NCBI GenBank assembly: GCA_000293845.2 | Contig: ALYF01000003.1 | Coordinates: forward strand, 62,001-126,000 | DNA: 64,000 nt | Direction: 5' to 3' | Origin: an alpha proteobacterium IMCC14465 | GTDB taxonomy: Bacteria; Pseudomonadota; Alphaproteobacteria; RS24 | In this document: positions 8,986 through 17,865 of the stretch, piece after piece | Numbering within the stretch: the stretch's first letter is position 1 | How the letters are laid out: every line of letters begins with the position of its first letter | Translations under genes and position numbers: made by a program | Notes under the pieces: model-generated | Databases searched by the model: none | What the model was told of the DNA's origin: nothing | Seen by the model: the letters and a program-made list of their open reading frames with translations, nothing else

Positions 8986-9741
8986 ATGGATGAATTCGGT
9001 TTCTCCCTCGGGGCGGCTTTTCTAGGCGGCTTGCTCAGTTTTCTCTCGCCCTGCGTTCTACCGCTTGTCCCGGGCTATTTATGCTTTGCCGCAGGCATCG
9101 GCTTTGAAGAACTAACTGAAGCGGATGATGATGTTATCTGGGGACGCATCCTCCCCGGCGCATTGGCTTTTGTCGCAGGCTTCTCGGTCGTCTTTATTTC
9201 GCTTGGCGCAGGCGCGGCGGCAATAAACCCATTTATATTGGGTCACAAGGATTTACTCGCCAAAATCGCCGGTGTTTTTATCATCATTCTCGGCCTGCAT
9301 ATGGCAGGCATATTCAGAATTTCTTTTTTACAACGCGAGCTTCGTGTCACCAAGCCGGTAAATCATGACGACACTAAGGATGGGAAACAGATTTTTACAG
9401 CATTCGGTCTCGGCCTGGCTTTCGCCTTTGGGTGGACGCCCTGCATTGGCCCAATTCTGGCAACGATTCTGACACTCGCCGCCTCCAGCGATAGCCTTCA
9501 ACAAGGCGTCGGGCTATTGGCCACTTATGCGGCGGGTCTTGGTGTGCCTTTTGTTTTATCAGCAATCGGCGTGGGATATTTTTTGAAAAGCTCAACCAAA
9601 ATCAAACAGAGACTAGGCTTGCTTGAAAAAATAACGGGTGGCTTGCTCATCACAACTGGCGCATTGATTTTCTCAGGCTCTTTACAAAACCTCGCCACCT
9701 ATCTGCTGGACTGGTTTCCAGCCCTCTCCACACTCGGCTAG
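8986..9741 (+). CDS. ccdA: CcdA-type thiol-disulfide transmembrane protein
   Basis: A 251-residue six-helix protein of the CcdA/DsbD transmembrane family. It relays reducing equivalents from cytoplasmic thioredoxin to periplasmic thiol proteins, classically for cytochrome c maturation. The two membrane-embedded redox cysteines sit in LSFLSPCVLPLVPG (about residue 23) and FGWTPCIGPI (about residue 147). An AAAGGTG ribosome site precedes the ATG. It follows the exporter pair by 40 bp. No thioredoxin-like partner lies adjacent, but the only other redox gene nearby is the external msrB at 5.5 kb. Confidence 0.92.
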   Translation: MDEFGFSLGAAFLGGLLSFLSPCVLPLVPGYLCFAAGIGFEELTEADDDVIWGRILPGALAFVAGFSVVFISLGAGAAAINPFILGHKDLLAKIAGVFIIILGLHMAGIFRISFLQRELRVTKPVNHDDTKDGKQIFTAFGLGLAFAFGWTPCIGPILATILTLAASSDSLQQGVGLLATYAAGLGVPFVLSAIGVGYFLKSSTKIKQRLGLLEKITGGLLITTGALIFSGSLQNLATYLLDWFPALSTLG

Positions 9742-9752
9742 TTTAGAAAATT

Positions 9753-10220
9753 ATGAATAACGCGCATCACGACCAAGAGGCTATCCCGTCCATTGCTTTA
9801 TGGCTCGGAGTCGGCGGTCTTATTCCTTTCATTGCGCCGGCTGTTCTCATATGGATGCCGCCTTCACAGGGATGGCAAGGTATTGCAGGTACTTTCGGCA
9901 TGGTTTATGGCGCGATTATTTTGTCTTTTCTTGGCGGTGTCCGATGGGGCAGTGCGTTGCATAATTTTGATACCCGCACATTTATACAAAGTGTCCTCCC
10001 TGCTTTACTCGCTTATGGTGTGCTTGTGTTTCCAGCGCTTCCCTTAGGGCCTCTCCTGCTTGCTGCTTGTCACAGTGTGCAGGGGCTATCAGACATTAGC
10101 GCTGCAAGAAACGGCACGTTACCGGTTTGGTATGCGCGGTTACGCGCCGGGCTCACGCTAGGCGCCGTGTCATCATTATTGTCTATTGCGTTGAGTTTTT
10201 ATCTCTCGGCAAACGCCTAG
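9753..10220 (+). CDS. DUF3429 family membrane protein
   Basis: A 155-residue protein with about five hydrophobic helices and the family pattern of a central YGAIILSFLGGVRWG segment, as in DUF3429 proteins of proteobacteria. It follows ccdA by 11 bp and is likely the last gene of the operon. It converges with the TetR gene, leaving 16 bp between stops. No catalytic motif is visible and no function is known for the family. Confidence 0.8.
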   Translation: MNNAHHDQEAIPSIALWLGVGGLIPFIAPAVLIWMPPSQGWQGIAGTFGMVYGAIILSFLGGVRWGSALHNFDTRTFIQSVLPALLAYGVLVFPALPLGPLLLAACHSVQGLSDISAARNGTLPVWYARLRAGLTLGAVSSLLSIALSFYLSANA

Positions 10221-10236
10221 GATAATATGCCGCCTT

Positions 10237-10851
10237 TTATTCGCTTACGAAAGAGCGCACACCGCCGAGATAAAGCTGGGAGGCAAAACGCGCTGTCTGC
10301 ACCGGATCGGGCGGGGTGCGTGTCATCATTTCGTCTAGAATAGAAAAAGCCGACCCACTTATCGCCGATGTCATAAAATCCACATCTAGATTAGGCACAA
10401 TGCCGGCCTGAATAGCTTGCAATAAATCTTCGCGCAATTCTTCCAGTCCCGCTCGGGTTTGTGGGCCGGACAAATAGCCCCCCTCGCGCCCGCGATTGGA
10501 GCGCAACAGACCATAATCGCCAGGATTATGAGCAAAATAAGAAAAATAGGCGAGGAAGCTCGTTTCAATAAAGTCTTCAAAATTTTTCGCATCGGCCCGC
10601 ACAGACCGCAAGCGCGGGCGCAAGCGGGCGCCAATATCATCAATCAAAGCCTGAAAGACTTCTTCTTTACCCGTGAAGTAATTGTAAAAAGTGCCGCTCG
10701 CCAGCCCGGTCCGGCGGATGATATCGCGCACAGTTGTGCCGCCAAATCCGATTTCGGTAAAGACCTCGCGCGCGGCAATCAAGATGGCGTCTTTATTATT
10801 GGCGCGGGTGGTCGCTCTTTTTCCGGCGATAACAGCTTCGGTTTTAGACAT
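10237..10851 (-). CDS. TetR/AcrR family transcriptional regulator
   Basis: A 204-residue regulator. The N-terminal helix-turn-helix (about 18-62) includes the family's FTEIGFGGTTVRDIIRRTG and SGTFYNYFTGKEEVF recognition segment. The remaining helical domain would bind a ligand that cannot be predicted. The basic 15-residue N-terminal extension (KRATTRANN) precedes the DNA-binding domain. It is transcribed away from pyrD's 3' end in the same direction, with a gap of 56 bp. No neighbour is an obvious target. Confidence 0.9.
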   Translation of the reverse strand: MSKTEAVIAGKRATTRANNKDAILIAAREVFTEIGFGGTTVRDIIRRTGLASGTFYNYFTGKEEVFQALIDDIGARLRPRLRSVRADAKNFEDFIETSFLAYFSYFAHNPGDYGLLRSNRGREGGYLSGPQTRAGLEELREDLLQAIQAGIVPNLDVDFMTSAISGSAFSILDEMMTRTPPDPVQTARFASQLYLGGVRSFVSE

Positions 10852-10907
10852 ATCCCCTCCGAAATGTCTTTTTACTATACTCTTAATTAAAACAGTTACG
10901 CTTTATT

Positions 10908-12353
10908 TTACGCAGTTAAAAGCGGTAGAATATTTTCGGGCGGTCGGCCAATCGCCGCGCCCTTTGGTGTTTCAACAATGGGACGCTCAATTAAAATGGG
11001 ATTTTCAGCCATTGCTTTAATCAAAGCGGCCTCATCATCAACATCTGCAAGCTTCAATTCCTTATAGAGTTTCTCATTCCGGCGCATGGCCTCACGCGCT
11101 GAAAGCCCCAGCTTCTTCAATAGCGCTTTAATCTGCTTTTCAGTTAAGGGGGTTTTTAAATAGTCAACAATTTCAGGGCTGACACCGTTTTCCTGCAAGA
11201 GAGCCAGCGTTTGCCGCGATTTTGTACATCTCGGATTATGTAAGATTTTCATCTGTGTCCCCTTATCTTTCGTCTCTTCTGAAGTGTCATAGGAGACATC
11301 AATACCAATAGCATCTTCAAGCGAGTTAAAGCCTTCCTCACGCAATAAGTCAGCCAGCTCGCGCTTTAATGTCGAAATCAGCCCAGGGCCTTGATACACC
11401 AGCGCCGTGTAAAGTTGAATAAGCGACGCCCCGGATTTAATTTTTGCCAGCGCATCAGCGGCATCACTAACACCCCCTACGCCAATGAGCGTCAGCTTGC
11501 CTTGCGTATGCCTGTAAAATTGCTGCAAAACGTCAGTGGATTTTTCCATCAGAGGCTTTCCAGACAGGCCACCCTCTTCCCATTTATAGGGAGAGCTTTT
11601 CAGCCCGTCGCGCTCAATCGTGGTATTGGACACAATCAGCGCCGCCGGCTTCACCTTGAGGGCAACTTTGGCAATCTCTGCAATGTCATCTTCCGTCAAA
11701 TCAGGCGCAACTTTCAGCACGACCGGCACATCACCAGCAGCTTTTTTCACCTGCGTGATGATTTGGGTGAGCGCCTCACTTGTTTGCAAGTCCCGCAAGC
11801 CCGGCGTGTTGGGCGAGGACACATTAATTGTCAGATAATCGGCAAGTTCAGCAAAAGCTTCCGCGCCCAGACGATAGTCGTCTATGCGGTCGGCAGAGTC
11901 TTTATTAGCCCCAATATTCACGCCAACAGAAAACCCCTTGGGCAGAAGCGGTTTATAAGAAGACAGCCTGGTTCGCACAGCCTGATGGCCCTCATTATTG
12001 AACCCGAGACGGTTGATAATACCCTCATCACGGGTCACCCGAAAAACACGCGGCGTGGGATTACCGTCTTGGGCGTGTGGGGTAACTGTTCCGATTTCGG
12101 TGAAGCCGAAACCCAGCCGACTAACAGCTTCGGGCAGCTCACCATTTTTGTCGAACCCCGCGGCCATACCAAACGGATTTGAAAATTCAAGCCCCATCGC
12201 CGACACGGAAAGTATGTAATCATCACGCCCTGAAGCAGGCATGAATTTTCCAACCACCGACCCAAACACCGACAATACCCGCACGGTCATGCGATGCGCC
12301 AGCTCGGCAGGCAGGCAGAAAATTATAGGACGTATGAGTTTGTATAAGTTCAT
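10908..12353 (-). CDS. pyrD: Fused dihydroorotate dehydrogenase (quinone) and ArsC-family protein
   Basis: A 481-residue chimera. Residues 1-350 are a class 2 PyrD: an N-terminal membrane-association helix region, FGMAAGFDKNGELP, INRLGFNNEG and the catalytic VSSPNTPGLRD serine (about 179-180), oxidising dihydroorotate to orotate with quinone. Residues 368-481 are a complete ArsC/Spx-like domain: HNPRCTKSRQ with Cys376, YLKTPLT, and RPIV plus IGRPPE near the end. The linker is only 17 residues. The second domain starts at an ATG (11252) preceded by AAGGGG with a six-base spacer, so it may also be made alone. The start overlaps the DUF952 stop (TAATG). In related bacteria these are usually separate genes. 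Confidence 0.9.
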   Translation of the reverse strand: MNLYKLIRPIIFCLPAELAHRMTVRVLSVFGSVVGKFMPASGRDDYILSVSAMGLEFSNPFGMAAGFDKNGELPEAVSRLGFGFTEIGTVTPHAQDGNPTPRVFRVTRDEGIINRLGFNNEGHQAVRTRLSSYKPLLPKGFSVGVNIGANKDSADRIDDYRLGAEAFAELADYLTINVSSPNTPGLRDLQTSEALTQIITQVKKAAGDVPVVLKVAPDLTEDDIAEIAKVALKVKPAALIVSNTTIERDGLKSSPYKWEEGGLSGKPLMEKSTDVLQQFYRHTQGKLTLIGVGGVSDAADALAKIKSGASLIQLYTALVYQGPGLISTLKRELADLLREEGFNSLEDAIGIDVSYDTSEETKDKGTQMKILHNPRCTKSRQTLALLQENGVSPEIVDYLKTPLTEKQIKALLKKLGLSAREAMRRNEKLYKELKLADVDDEAALIKAMAENPILIERPIVETPKGAAIGRPPENILPLLTA

Positions 12354-12730
12354 TATTGCTCCTGATGGGGCGTTTCTATTGTCATATCTTCAGGAAAAAT
12401 ATGTTTACGACCGTTCAGCGCTAAAGGCCAGACTCTATCTGCAAGGCGCGGGTCCAGCGGTGCATAAAAATGTGGAAATAAAATATCATCGCGTGAGGCT
12501 TCCCATTTTAACGCCGCGCTCAAATCCGCAACCAGAAATCGCACCAACACAAGTCCGTCTTGACCGGCAAAATGTTTTGCCGCTGTCGCAACGACCGCCT
12601 CAGGCGGGGAGAGATGGATAAACCCGTCCTCAATATCAAGCTGTGTGCCGGTATAAATACCTTTATCAGTCGCCACATGCCAATCTTGTTCGGGACATAT
12701 TTTATAAATAAAATGCGCTGTTGGCGTCAC
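12353..12730 (-). CDS. DUF952 family protein
   Basis: A 125-residue cytoplasmic protein starting at GTG with GAGAGG upstream. Features of DUF952 are visible: an early IYKICPEQDW segment, DIEDGFIHLS in the middle and FPHFYAPLD towards the end. The conserved His/Ser residues suggest an ADP-ribosyl-transferase-like fold, but no activity is established. It is translationally coupled to pyrD by a one-base overlap and follows lysK by 35 bp, so lysK, this gene and pyrD-arsC probably form one transcript. Confidence 0.85.
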   Translation of the reverse strand: MTPTAHFIYKICPEQDWHVATDKGIYTGTQLDIEDGFIHLSPPEAVVATAAKHFAGQDGLVLVRFLVADLSAALKWEASRDDILFPHFYAPLDPRLADRVWPLALNGRKHIFPEDMTIETPHQEQ

Positions 12731-12765
12731 GTGCCTCTCACCCTATTATTCTCCTGCTTTGCTAA

Positions 12766-14361
12766 TCAATCACCCGTTAAGTCACCATTTAAGGCCAGAT
12801 TAATCAACTCAACTGTGCGTTCAAGGCCATAGACGGCTATAAAGGAGCCAAAACGCGGTCCCTGCGACTGCCCCAATAAAACCTCATACAAGGCTTTAAA
12901 CCAATCCCGCAAATTATCTTCAAAATAGGTTTTACCAATCGCATAAACCTCGGTCTGAATAGCCTCCGCGTCCAAATCATCCGACAACTCACCAAGCTTA
13001 TCCCGCAGGCTTATCATGGCTTGTTTTTCTGTATCATCAGGAGCGCGGTAGCGTTTCGTCGGCTTCACAAAATCATGATAATAGGTCACGGCATAATCTG
13101 CCATCGCATCCAACATTGGCAAATCGTCGGGCGTTGCCTCGGGTGCATAATTTTTGATAAATCCCCACAGTACATTTTTATCATCGGCATTGCTGACGCT
13201 GACGAGATTCAACAAAAGGGCAAAACTAACCGGTAAATCTCCAGAGGGTGGTTGCCCGGCATGAATATGCCAGACCGGATTCATGAGCTGTTCTTCTGCA
13301 GTCTGGGTCGGAAATTTGTTCAGAAATGTCAGATAGTCATCAACATTTTTCGGAATGATATCAAAATGCAATCGTTTGGCCTTACGCGGACTTTGAAACA
13401 TATAAAGAGACAAACTTTCTGGTGCGGCATAGGTCAACCATTCCTCAATGGTCAGGCCATTCCCACGGGATTTTGAAATCTTCTCGCCATTTTCATCTAA
13501 AAACAGCTCATAGTTAAACCCTTCAGGCGGTGTGCCTCCTATCGCACGGCAAATTTTTGAAGAGAGCGTTACGCTTTCAATTAAATCCTTACCAGCCATT
13601 TCATAATCCACACCCAATGCAACCCAGCGCATCGCCCAGTCAGCTTTCCATTGCAGTTTGCACGCCCCGCCAGTAACAGCTGTCGTGATATCTTCACCGC
13701 TTACCGGGTGCGTGTAGCTTATCGTTCCCGCCGCCTCATCGCGCGCGGTTAACGGCACCATCAACACCTTGCCGCTTGTCGGGCAAATCGGCAGAAACGG
13801 GCTATAAGTCTTTCGGCGTTCCTCGCCAAGTGTTGGCAGAATGATTCCGGTCACCGCGTCATAATTGCCAAGAATTTTGAGCAATGTCTCATCCATACGG
13901 CCAGAAGTGTAATAATCAGTGGCACTGGCAAATTCATAATCAAAGTTAAATCTATCGAGAAACGCCTGAAGGCGGGCATTATTATGCGCCCCAAAACTGT
14001 CATGCGTTTCAAATGGATCAGGCACGCGCGTCAGAGGTTTTTCAAGATGCGTCGTCAGCATTTCAGCATTGGGAACATTATCCGGTACTTTTCTGAGGCC
14101 ATCCATATCATCGGAGAAACAAATCAGGCGTGTTTTGACATCCGGCGCGAGCGTCTCAAGGGCCTGTCGGACCATGCTGGTGCGCGCCACCTCCCCAAAT
14201 GTGCCGATATGTGGCAAGCCGCTAGGCCCGTAACCCGTCTCAAACAACACATCATTTCTGCCTGATGCCTCCAGACGCTTCAGGATTTTGCGGGCTTCCT
14301 CAAAAGGCCAGGCCTTGCTGTCAGTCGCAGGGGTTTTCCAGTTTTTCAAATCAGATGTCAT
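12766..14361 (-). CDS. lysK: Lysyl-tRNA synthetase, class I
   Basis: A 531-residue class I LysRS, the archaeal-type enzyme that many alphaproteobacteria use instead of class II LysS. The Rossmann signature appears as [12 protein letters not shown] (residues 46-57) and the KMSKS loop as [10 protein letters not shown] (about 290-299). The C-terminal anticodon-binding helical region follows. It attaches lysine to tRNA-Lys. Length matches the family. First gene of the leftward group with DUF952 and pyrD-arsC. Confidence 0.96.
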   Translation of the reverse strand: MTSDLKNWKTPATDSKAWPFEEARKILKRLEASGRNDVLFETGYGPSGLPHIGTFGEVARTSMVRQALETLAPDVKTRLICFSDDMDGLRKVPDNVPNAEMLTTHLEKPLTRVPDPFETHDSFGAHNNARLQAFLDRFNFDYEFASATDYYTSGRMDETLLKILGNYDAVTGIILPTLGEERRKTYSPFLPICPTSGKVLMVPLTARDEAAGTISYTHPVSGEDITTAVTGGACKLQWKADWAMRWVALGVDYEMAGKDLIESVTLSSKICRAIGGTPPEGFNYELFLDENGEKISKSRGNGLTIEEWLTYAAPESLSLYMFQSPRKAKRLHFDIIPKNVDDYLTFLNKFPTQTAEEQLMNPVWHIHAGQPPSGDLPVSFALLLNLVSVSNADDKNVLWGFIKNYAPEATPDDLPMLDAMADYAVTYYHDFVKPTKRYRAPDDTEKQAMISLRDKLGELSDDLDAEAIQTEVYAIGKTYFEDNLRDWFKALYEVLLGQSQGPRFGSFIAVYGLERTVELINLALNGDLTGD

Positions 14362-14488
14362 ATAAATGTCTTCTATATTTCTATCGGCATTTCAATTTTA
14401 TAAGGTGCAATTATAAGCAGGAAACTAGCGATTGATAAAAGCTTGTCAAACAACATTATGTCCGCCAACATTAATTAAAGGAATGGCC

Positions 14489-14914
14489 ATGATTCACCAC
14501 CCCCCTATGACAGAACAACAGGTCCTTATTCATCTCATGCTGGCCATGGCCGCAGCAGATGAGGCGATTAGTGATGTCGAACTTTCGCGCGTCGAAAGAC
14601 TGATTGATTTCTTGCCGGTATTCGAGAATTTCTCCCCTGAAGATCTAGATGTCATCACCGACAATTTTGTCGCCTTAATGGCTGATGAAGAAGGACTAGA
14701 TAGCCTGATGAGCCTGCTTGCCAGCACTCTGCCCGATGACTTGCATGAGACCGCCTATGCACTGGCGGTAGAAATTGCCGCCGCTGATTTGACGGTCACA
14801 CCGGAAGAATTGCATCTTCTCGACATGCTGAGAGATTTTTTAAAAGTGGATAAGCTTGCCGCAGCCGCAATTGAGCGCGGCGCCCGTGCCAGATTCCGGA
14901 AAATTCCAAATTAA
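14489..14914 (+). CDS. TerB-like (tellurite-resistance family) helical protein
   Basis: The start at 14489 follows AAAGGA with correct spacing. The 141-residue product is all helical with paired acidic loops (AAADEAISDVELSRVERL and AAADLTVTPEELHLLD), the EF-hand-like pattern typical of TerB family proteins that may bind metal. Despite the family name, tellurite resistance is not implied by one isolated TerB. It is divergent from lysK and has no ter operon partners around it. Confidence 0.75.
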   Translation: MIHHPPMTEQQVLIHLMLAMAAADEAISDVELSRVERLIDFLPVFENFSPEDLDVITDNFVALMADEEGLDSLMSLLASTLPDDLHETAYALAVEIAAADLTVTPEELHLLDMLRDFLKVDKLAAAAIERGARARFRKIPN

Positions 14915-14991
14915 TCCCCCCAATCATAACTCATCGCATTTCTATTTTTATGAGTATCTAAAATTTATTCTCTTTTCAGTAAGTGGCGCTG

Positions 14992-15009
14992 TTGTCACAC
15001 ATCTGTAAG
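14992..15009 (+). promoter_or_regulatory. PHO-box-like site before the glycosyltransferase gene
   Basis: TTGTCAC-ACAT-CTGTAAG has two 7-mers 11 bp apart, the geometry of PhoB sites (CTGTCAT-N4-CTGTCAT). It closely resembles the site before pstS (TTGTCAC-ACTT-CTGTAAT) in this same window. The site ends 22 bp before the proposed GTG start, which is tight for a promoter plus ribosome site. Confidence 0.55.
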
Positions 15010-15031
15010 GCTGTTGCAGAGGGAGAATAAA

Positions 15032-16480
15032 GTGCAAGACGGTTTAAATGAGCCATCTGTAAAAGTGTTAAAACGGCCAAAGCAAACAAATATAGATATC
15101 CGTGATGTAACACATGCGCTTGCCAGATATGCGCCGGAAGACTCGTCCCATCACCCGATACCGCCGCGACTTGGGATTTTCATTCTCCTGCTTTTCGGCC
15201 TGTTAATTGGCGCCATTATTAATGGCAGCAATATGCCGGTCATTATTCTGACCCTGATGCTCACGGCTTATTTTCCGCTTTATTTTCTCGCCATTGCGCT
15301 GAATGTAGAAATTCCGGTGACTGCGATAGATTTACCCGATACACAATTGCCGCGATATTCTGTCGTTATCCCCTTATTTAAAGAAGCCAATATGGTGGAA
15401 CAAATTACCTTCGCCATGCGGCAGATTAATTACCCGCCACACAGAATTGAATTTTTCTATGTGGTCGAAGAGTCTGATATTCAAACATATCAAGCCTTAC
15501 AAAAGGCTTTATCAGACAGCAGCCTGAATGAAAAAATCCTCGTCGTGCCGGATGGTAAACCCCGCACCAAGCCGCGTGCGTGTAATTATGCACTTGCGCA
15601 TGCTACCGGTGATTTTCTGGTAATTTATGATGCGGAGGATATTCCCCATAAAAATCAGCTCCGTGCCGCCGCATCTGAATTTGCACGTCGGCATGCGGGT
15701 CAGGAGAAAAACCTCGCCTGTTTGCAAGCACCGTTGGATATTAGACTTGAAAAAAGAGAAGGGTTTTTCGCCCGCCAAATGACTCTCGAATATTTGCATC
15801 TGTTTAAATTTATTCTTCCGGCATTGGTGCGCTTCAACATCCCTCTGCCGCTTGGCGGGTCATCAAACCATTTTAAAGTTTCTGTTTTACGGGAGATTTA
15901 TGGTTGGGATAGCTGGAATGTCACGGAGGATGCAGATATCGGTATTCGGATGGCGTTTCGCGGCTACACGACAGCGATGATTTCCCAACCGACTATTGAA
16001 AGCCCAACCCGCGGCTTTTGGAGTTTTATCAAACAACGTACACGCTGGCAAAAAGGACATTTCCAAACCCTGCTCGTGCTTTTAAGAAAACCCATCAAAC
16101 TTATCGGCAAGGTTGGCCTTGTAGGTTATATCGGCCTGCATCTGGTCATTCTCATTCGATGCTTATACGGATTAGGCGTCTGGGTTTTTATCGGTATTTT
16201 CTTATGGAGCATGCCTGACATATTCGTCATGTCACACTATCAATGGCAACTTAAGGTCATTGTTATGAATTGGGGTATGATCTTTTTTTCCTATTTTTAT
16301 GTCTGTTATCGCACCAAGCGTCGAGATTTATTCAAGGATATTTTCGGATTATTTTTTATCTGGCTACTCGCAGGATTCATTACCTGCCGCGCCATCTCAC
16401 AACTTTTTTGGACACCTTTTGTTTGGGAAAAAACAAATCATGTTCCAGCAAATGCAGACGTCGATGCAGGCATCCAATAG
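15032..16480 (+). CDS. Membrane glycosyltransferase, family 2 (cellulose-synthase-like)
   Basis: A processive-type GT2 of 482 residues. The start is GTG at 15032 with GAGGGAG seven bases upstream. Two N-terminal helices (about 46-88) precede the catalytic domain: SVVIPLFKEA, the UDP-sugar region DGKPRTKPRACN, the DAED metal motif, TEDADIGIR and QRTRWQKG (the QxxRW acceptor motif). Three or four further helices follow to the C-terminus. It likely transfers sugar from a nucleotide donor to a lipid or growing glycan at the inner membrane. There is no adjacent secretion or BcsB-like partner, so a glycolipid product is as likely as a polysaccharide. A PHO-box-like site lies immediately upstream. 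Confidence 0.88.
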   Translation: MQDGLNEPSVKVLKRPKQTNIDIRDVTHALARYAPEDSSHHPIPPRLGIFILLLFGLLIGAIINGSNMPVIILTLMLTAYFPLYFLAIALNVEIPVTAIDLPDTQLPRYSVVIPLFKEANMVEQITFAMRQINYPPHRIEFFYVVEESDIQTYQALQKALSDSSLNEKILVVPDGKPRTKPRACNYALAHATGDFLVIYDAEDIPHKNQLRAAASEFARRHAGQEKNLACLQAPLDIRLEKREGFFARQMTLEYLHLFKFILPALVRFNIPLPLGGSSNHFKVSVLREIYGWDSWNVTEDADIGIRMAFRGYTTAMISQPTIESPTRGFWSFIKQRTRWQKGHFQTLLVLLRKPIKLIGKVGLVGYIGLHLVILIRCLYGLGVWVFIGIFLWSMPDIFVMSHYQWQLKVIVMNWGMIFFSYFYVCYRTKRRDLFKDIFGLFFIWLLAGFITCRAISQLFWTPFVWEKTNHVPANADVDAGIQ

Positions 16481-16508
16481 AAACCATAAATGACAGCATT
16501 AGAGAGAC

Positions 16509-17657
16509 TTAATCCTGAATAAAATGCTTGGAAAGCCGAAGCCCTTGACGCTGGTAATTTGACGATAGCGATTTGCCGTATAGCACTTCTGGCCGGTCGG
16601 TCAGGCGTTCATAAATCAACCGTCCAATAACCTGCCCATGTTCCAGAATAAACGGGACTTCCCGCGAACGGACCTCCAACACGGCACGGCTGCCCTTGCC
16701 TTCCGGCCCAGCCCCAAAGCCAGGGTCAAAAAATCCTGCATAATGCACACGAAATTCACCAACTAGCGGATTAAACGGCACCATTTCTGCCGCATGTGTT
16801 GGCGGAATGGTGACGGATTCCCGCGAGGCCAAAATATAAAACTCGTCAGGGTCCAAAATGAGCTGGTTCTTGCCATGATTATAAATGGGTTCCCAAAATT
16901 CATTCACCGTCAAACTATTCACGCGGTCAACATCAATCAGCCCAGCATGGCGTTTCGCGCGATAACCGATAAGTCCGGTTTGCTTGTCTCCTGCCAGATC
17001 AATTGAAAGAGCCAGCCCACCATCAATATTGGCGTGCCCATCAACCAAAGCAGTTTCTTGATGCAAGCGTTTGATTTCAGCATCCGAATGCGCGGGATTA
17101 CCCCGCCGGAAACGAATCTGAGAAAGCCGCGAACCTGCCCGCACCAGCACCGGAAAAGTGCGCGGACTGACTTCAAGATAAAGATGCCCTTTATAACCCG
17201 GCGGGGCTTTATCGAATTCCACACCGAAATCTGTAATGACCCGTGTAAACACATCAATTCTACCCGTCGAGCTTTTCGGGTTAGCAAAGCCGCCCGTGCG
17301 TTCAGGCAAGGCAAGCGCCTCCATAAGCGGCACGAGATACACACAGCCTGTTTCCAGCACGGCGCCATCCGTTAAATCAATCTTATGAAATGCCAAGGTT
17401 TCAACCTTTTGCATCACTTGACCTGAAACCCCGGGCAAAAAACTTGCCCGGATACGATAGGCCGTGTCACCAAGCCGCAAATCAAGGCTGGCAGGCTGTA
17501 TCTGGTCATCCAAAACACCTGATTTTTGGCCGTTCACTGCCCAGATTTGTTGGTCGCGTATCATGTTACGAATGCCATGGGCAGGCAATATGCCTGTCGC
17601 ATGGGTTTGCCCGGGTGCTGTCACAGGTGTTTGTTCTTCTTCTGGAAATAATTGCAT
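16509..17657 (-). CDS. dcd: 2'-Deoxycytidine 5'-triphosphate deaminase (long alphaproteobacterial form)
   Basis: A 382-residue dCTP deaminase that makes dUTP for thymidylate synthesis. The start at 17657 has AGGA upstream; a reading from 17738 adds 27 unlikely residues. The protein carries two dUTPase-fold halves: the first with DDQIQPASLDLRLG and ANPKSSTGRIDVFTR, the second with PFNPLVGEFRVHYAGFFDPG and FILEHGQVIGRLIYERL. This double-length form, about twice the enterobacterial Dcd, is characteristic of alphaproteobacteria. It is convergent with the glycosyltransferase and divergent from metZ. Confidence 0.93.
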   Translation of the reverse strand: MQLFPEEEQTPVTAPGQTHATGILPAHGIRNMIRDQQIWAVNGQKSGVLDDQIQPASLDLRLGDTAYRIRASFLPGVSGQVMQKVETLAFHKIDLTDGAVLETGCVYLVPLMEALALPERTGGFANPKSSTGRIDVFTRVITDFGVEFDKAPPGYKGHLYLEVSPRTFPVLVRAGSRLSQIRFRRGNPAHSDAEIKRLHQETALVDGHANIDGGLALSIDLAGDKQTGLIGYRAKRHAGLIDVDRVNSLTVNEFWEPIYNHGKNQLILDPDEFYILASRESVTIPPTHAAEMVPFNPLVGEFRVHYAGFFDPGFGAGPEGKGSRAVLEVRSREVPFILEHGQVIGRLIYERLTDRPEVLYGKSLSSNYQRQGLRLSKHFIQD

Positions 17658-17761
17658 ATAAAATCCTGAAAATCCGGTAACGATTCGCTGTACCTTATTA
17701 AATGGTTGGATGGCTTGCAAAACAAGAGCCCACCCCAAATACGCGGTGGATAACAGTCCCC

Positions 17762-17790
17762 TTGACGAAAAGGTTTTTTTTCGTCATTTT
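17762..17790 (+). promoter_or_regulatory. Candidate promoter for the metZ leader
   Basis: TTGACG (17762-17767), a 17-bp spacer and CATTTT (17785-17790) lie just before the riboswitch. The -35 is good and the -10 poor. The same bases form a perfect inverted repeat, TGACGAAAA/TTTTCGTCA, which could alternatively terminate or hinder transcription. Confidence 0.4.
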
Positions 17791-17801
17791 CCGGTCATGA
17801 G

Positions 17802-17860
17802 TGTGGTGATTTGAGCCGGTCGGCTTGCAGCCACGTTAAATAAATGGCTAAAAAGACCGG
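17802..17860 (+). promoter_or_regulatory. SAM-II riboswitch aptamer
   Basis: The region contains the hallmark SAM-II segments TGATTTG, TTGCAGCCACGTTAAA and ATGGCTAAAAAG in order. P1 can form between GTGG (17803-17806) and CCAC (17830-17833). The H-type pseudoknot helix forms between CCGGTC (17816-17821) and GACCGG (17855-17860). SAM-II aptamers sit before methionine genes in alphaproteobacteria, and this one precedes metZ. Confidence 0.9.
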
Positions 17861-17865
17861 GAGAC

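Noticed and set aside
11391-12182. 263-residue ORF antisense to pyrD
   Set aside because: It is an antisense shadow; the pyrD frame has full family motifs over the same bases.
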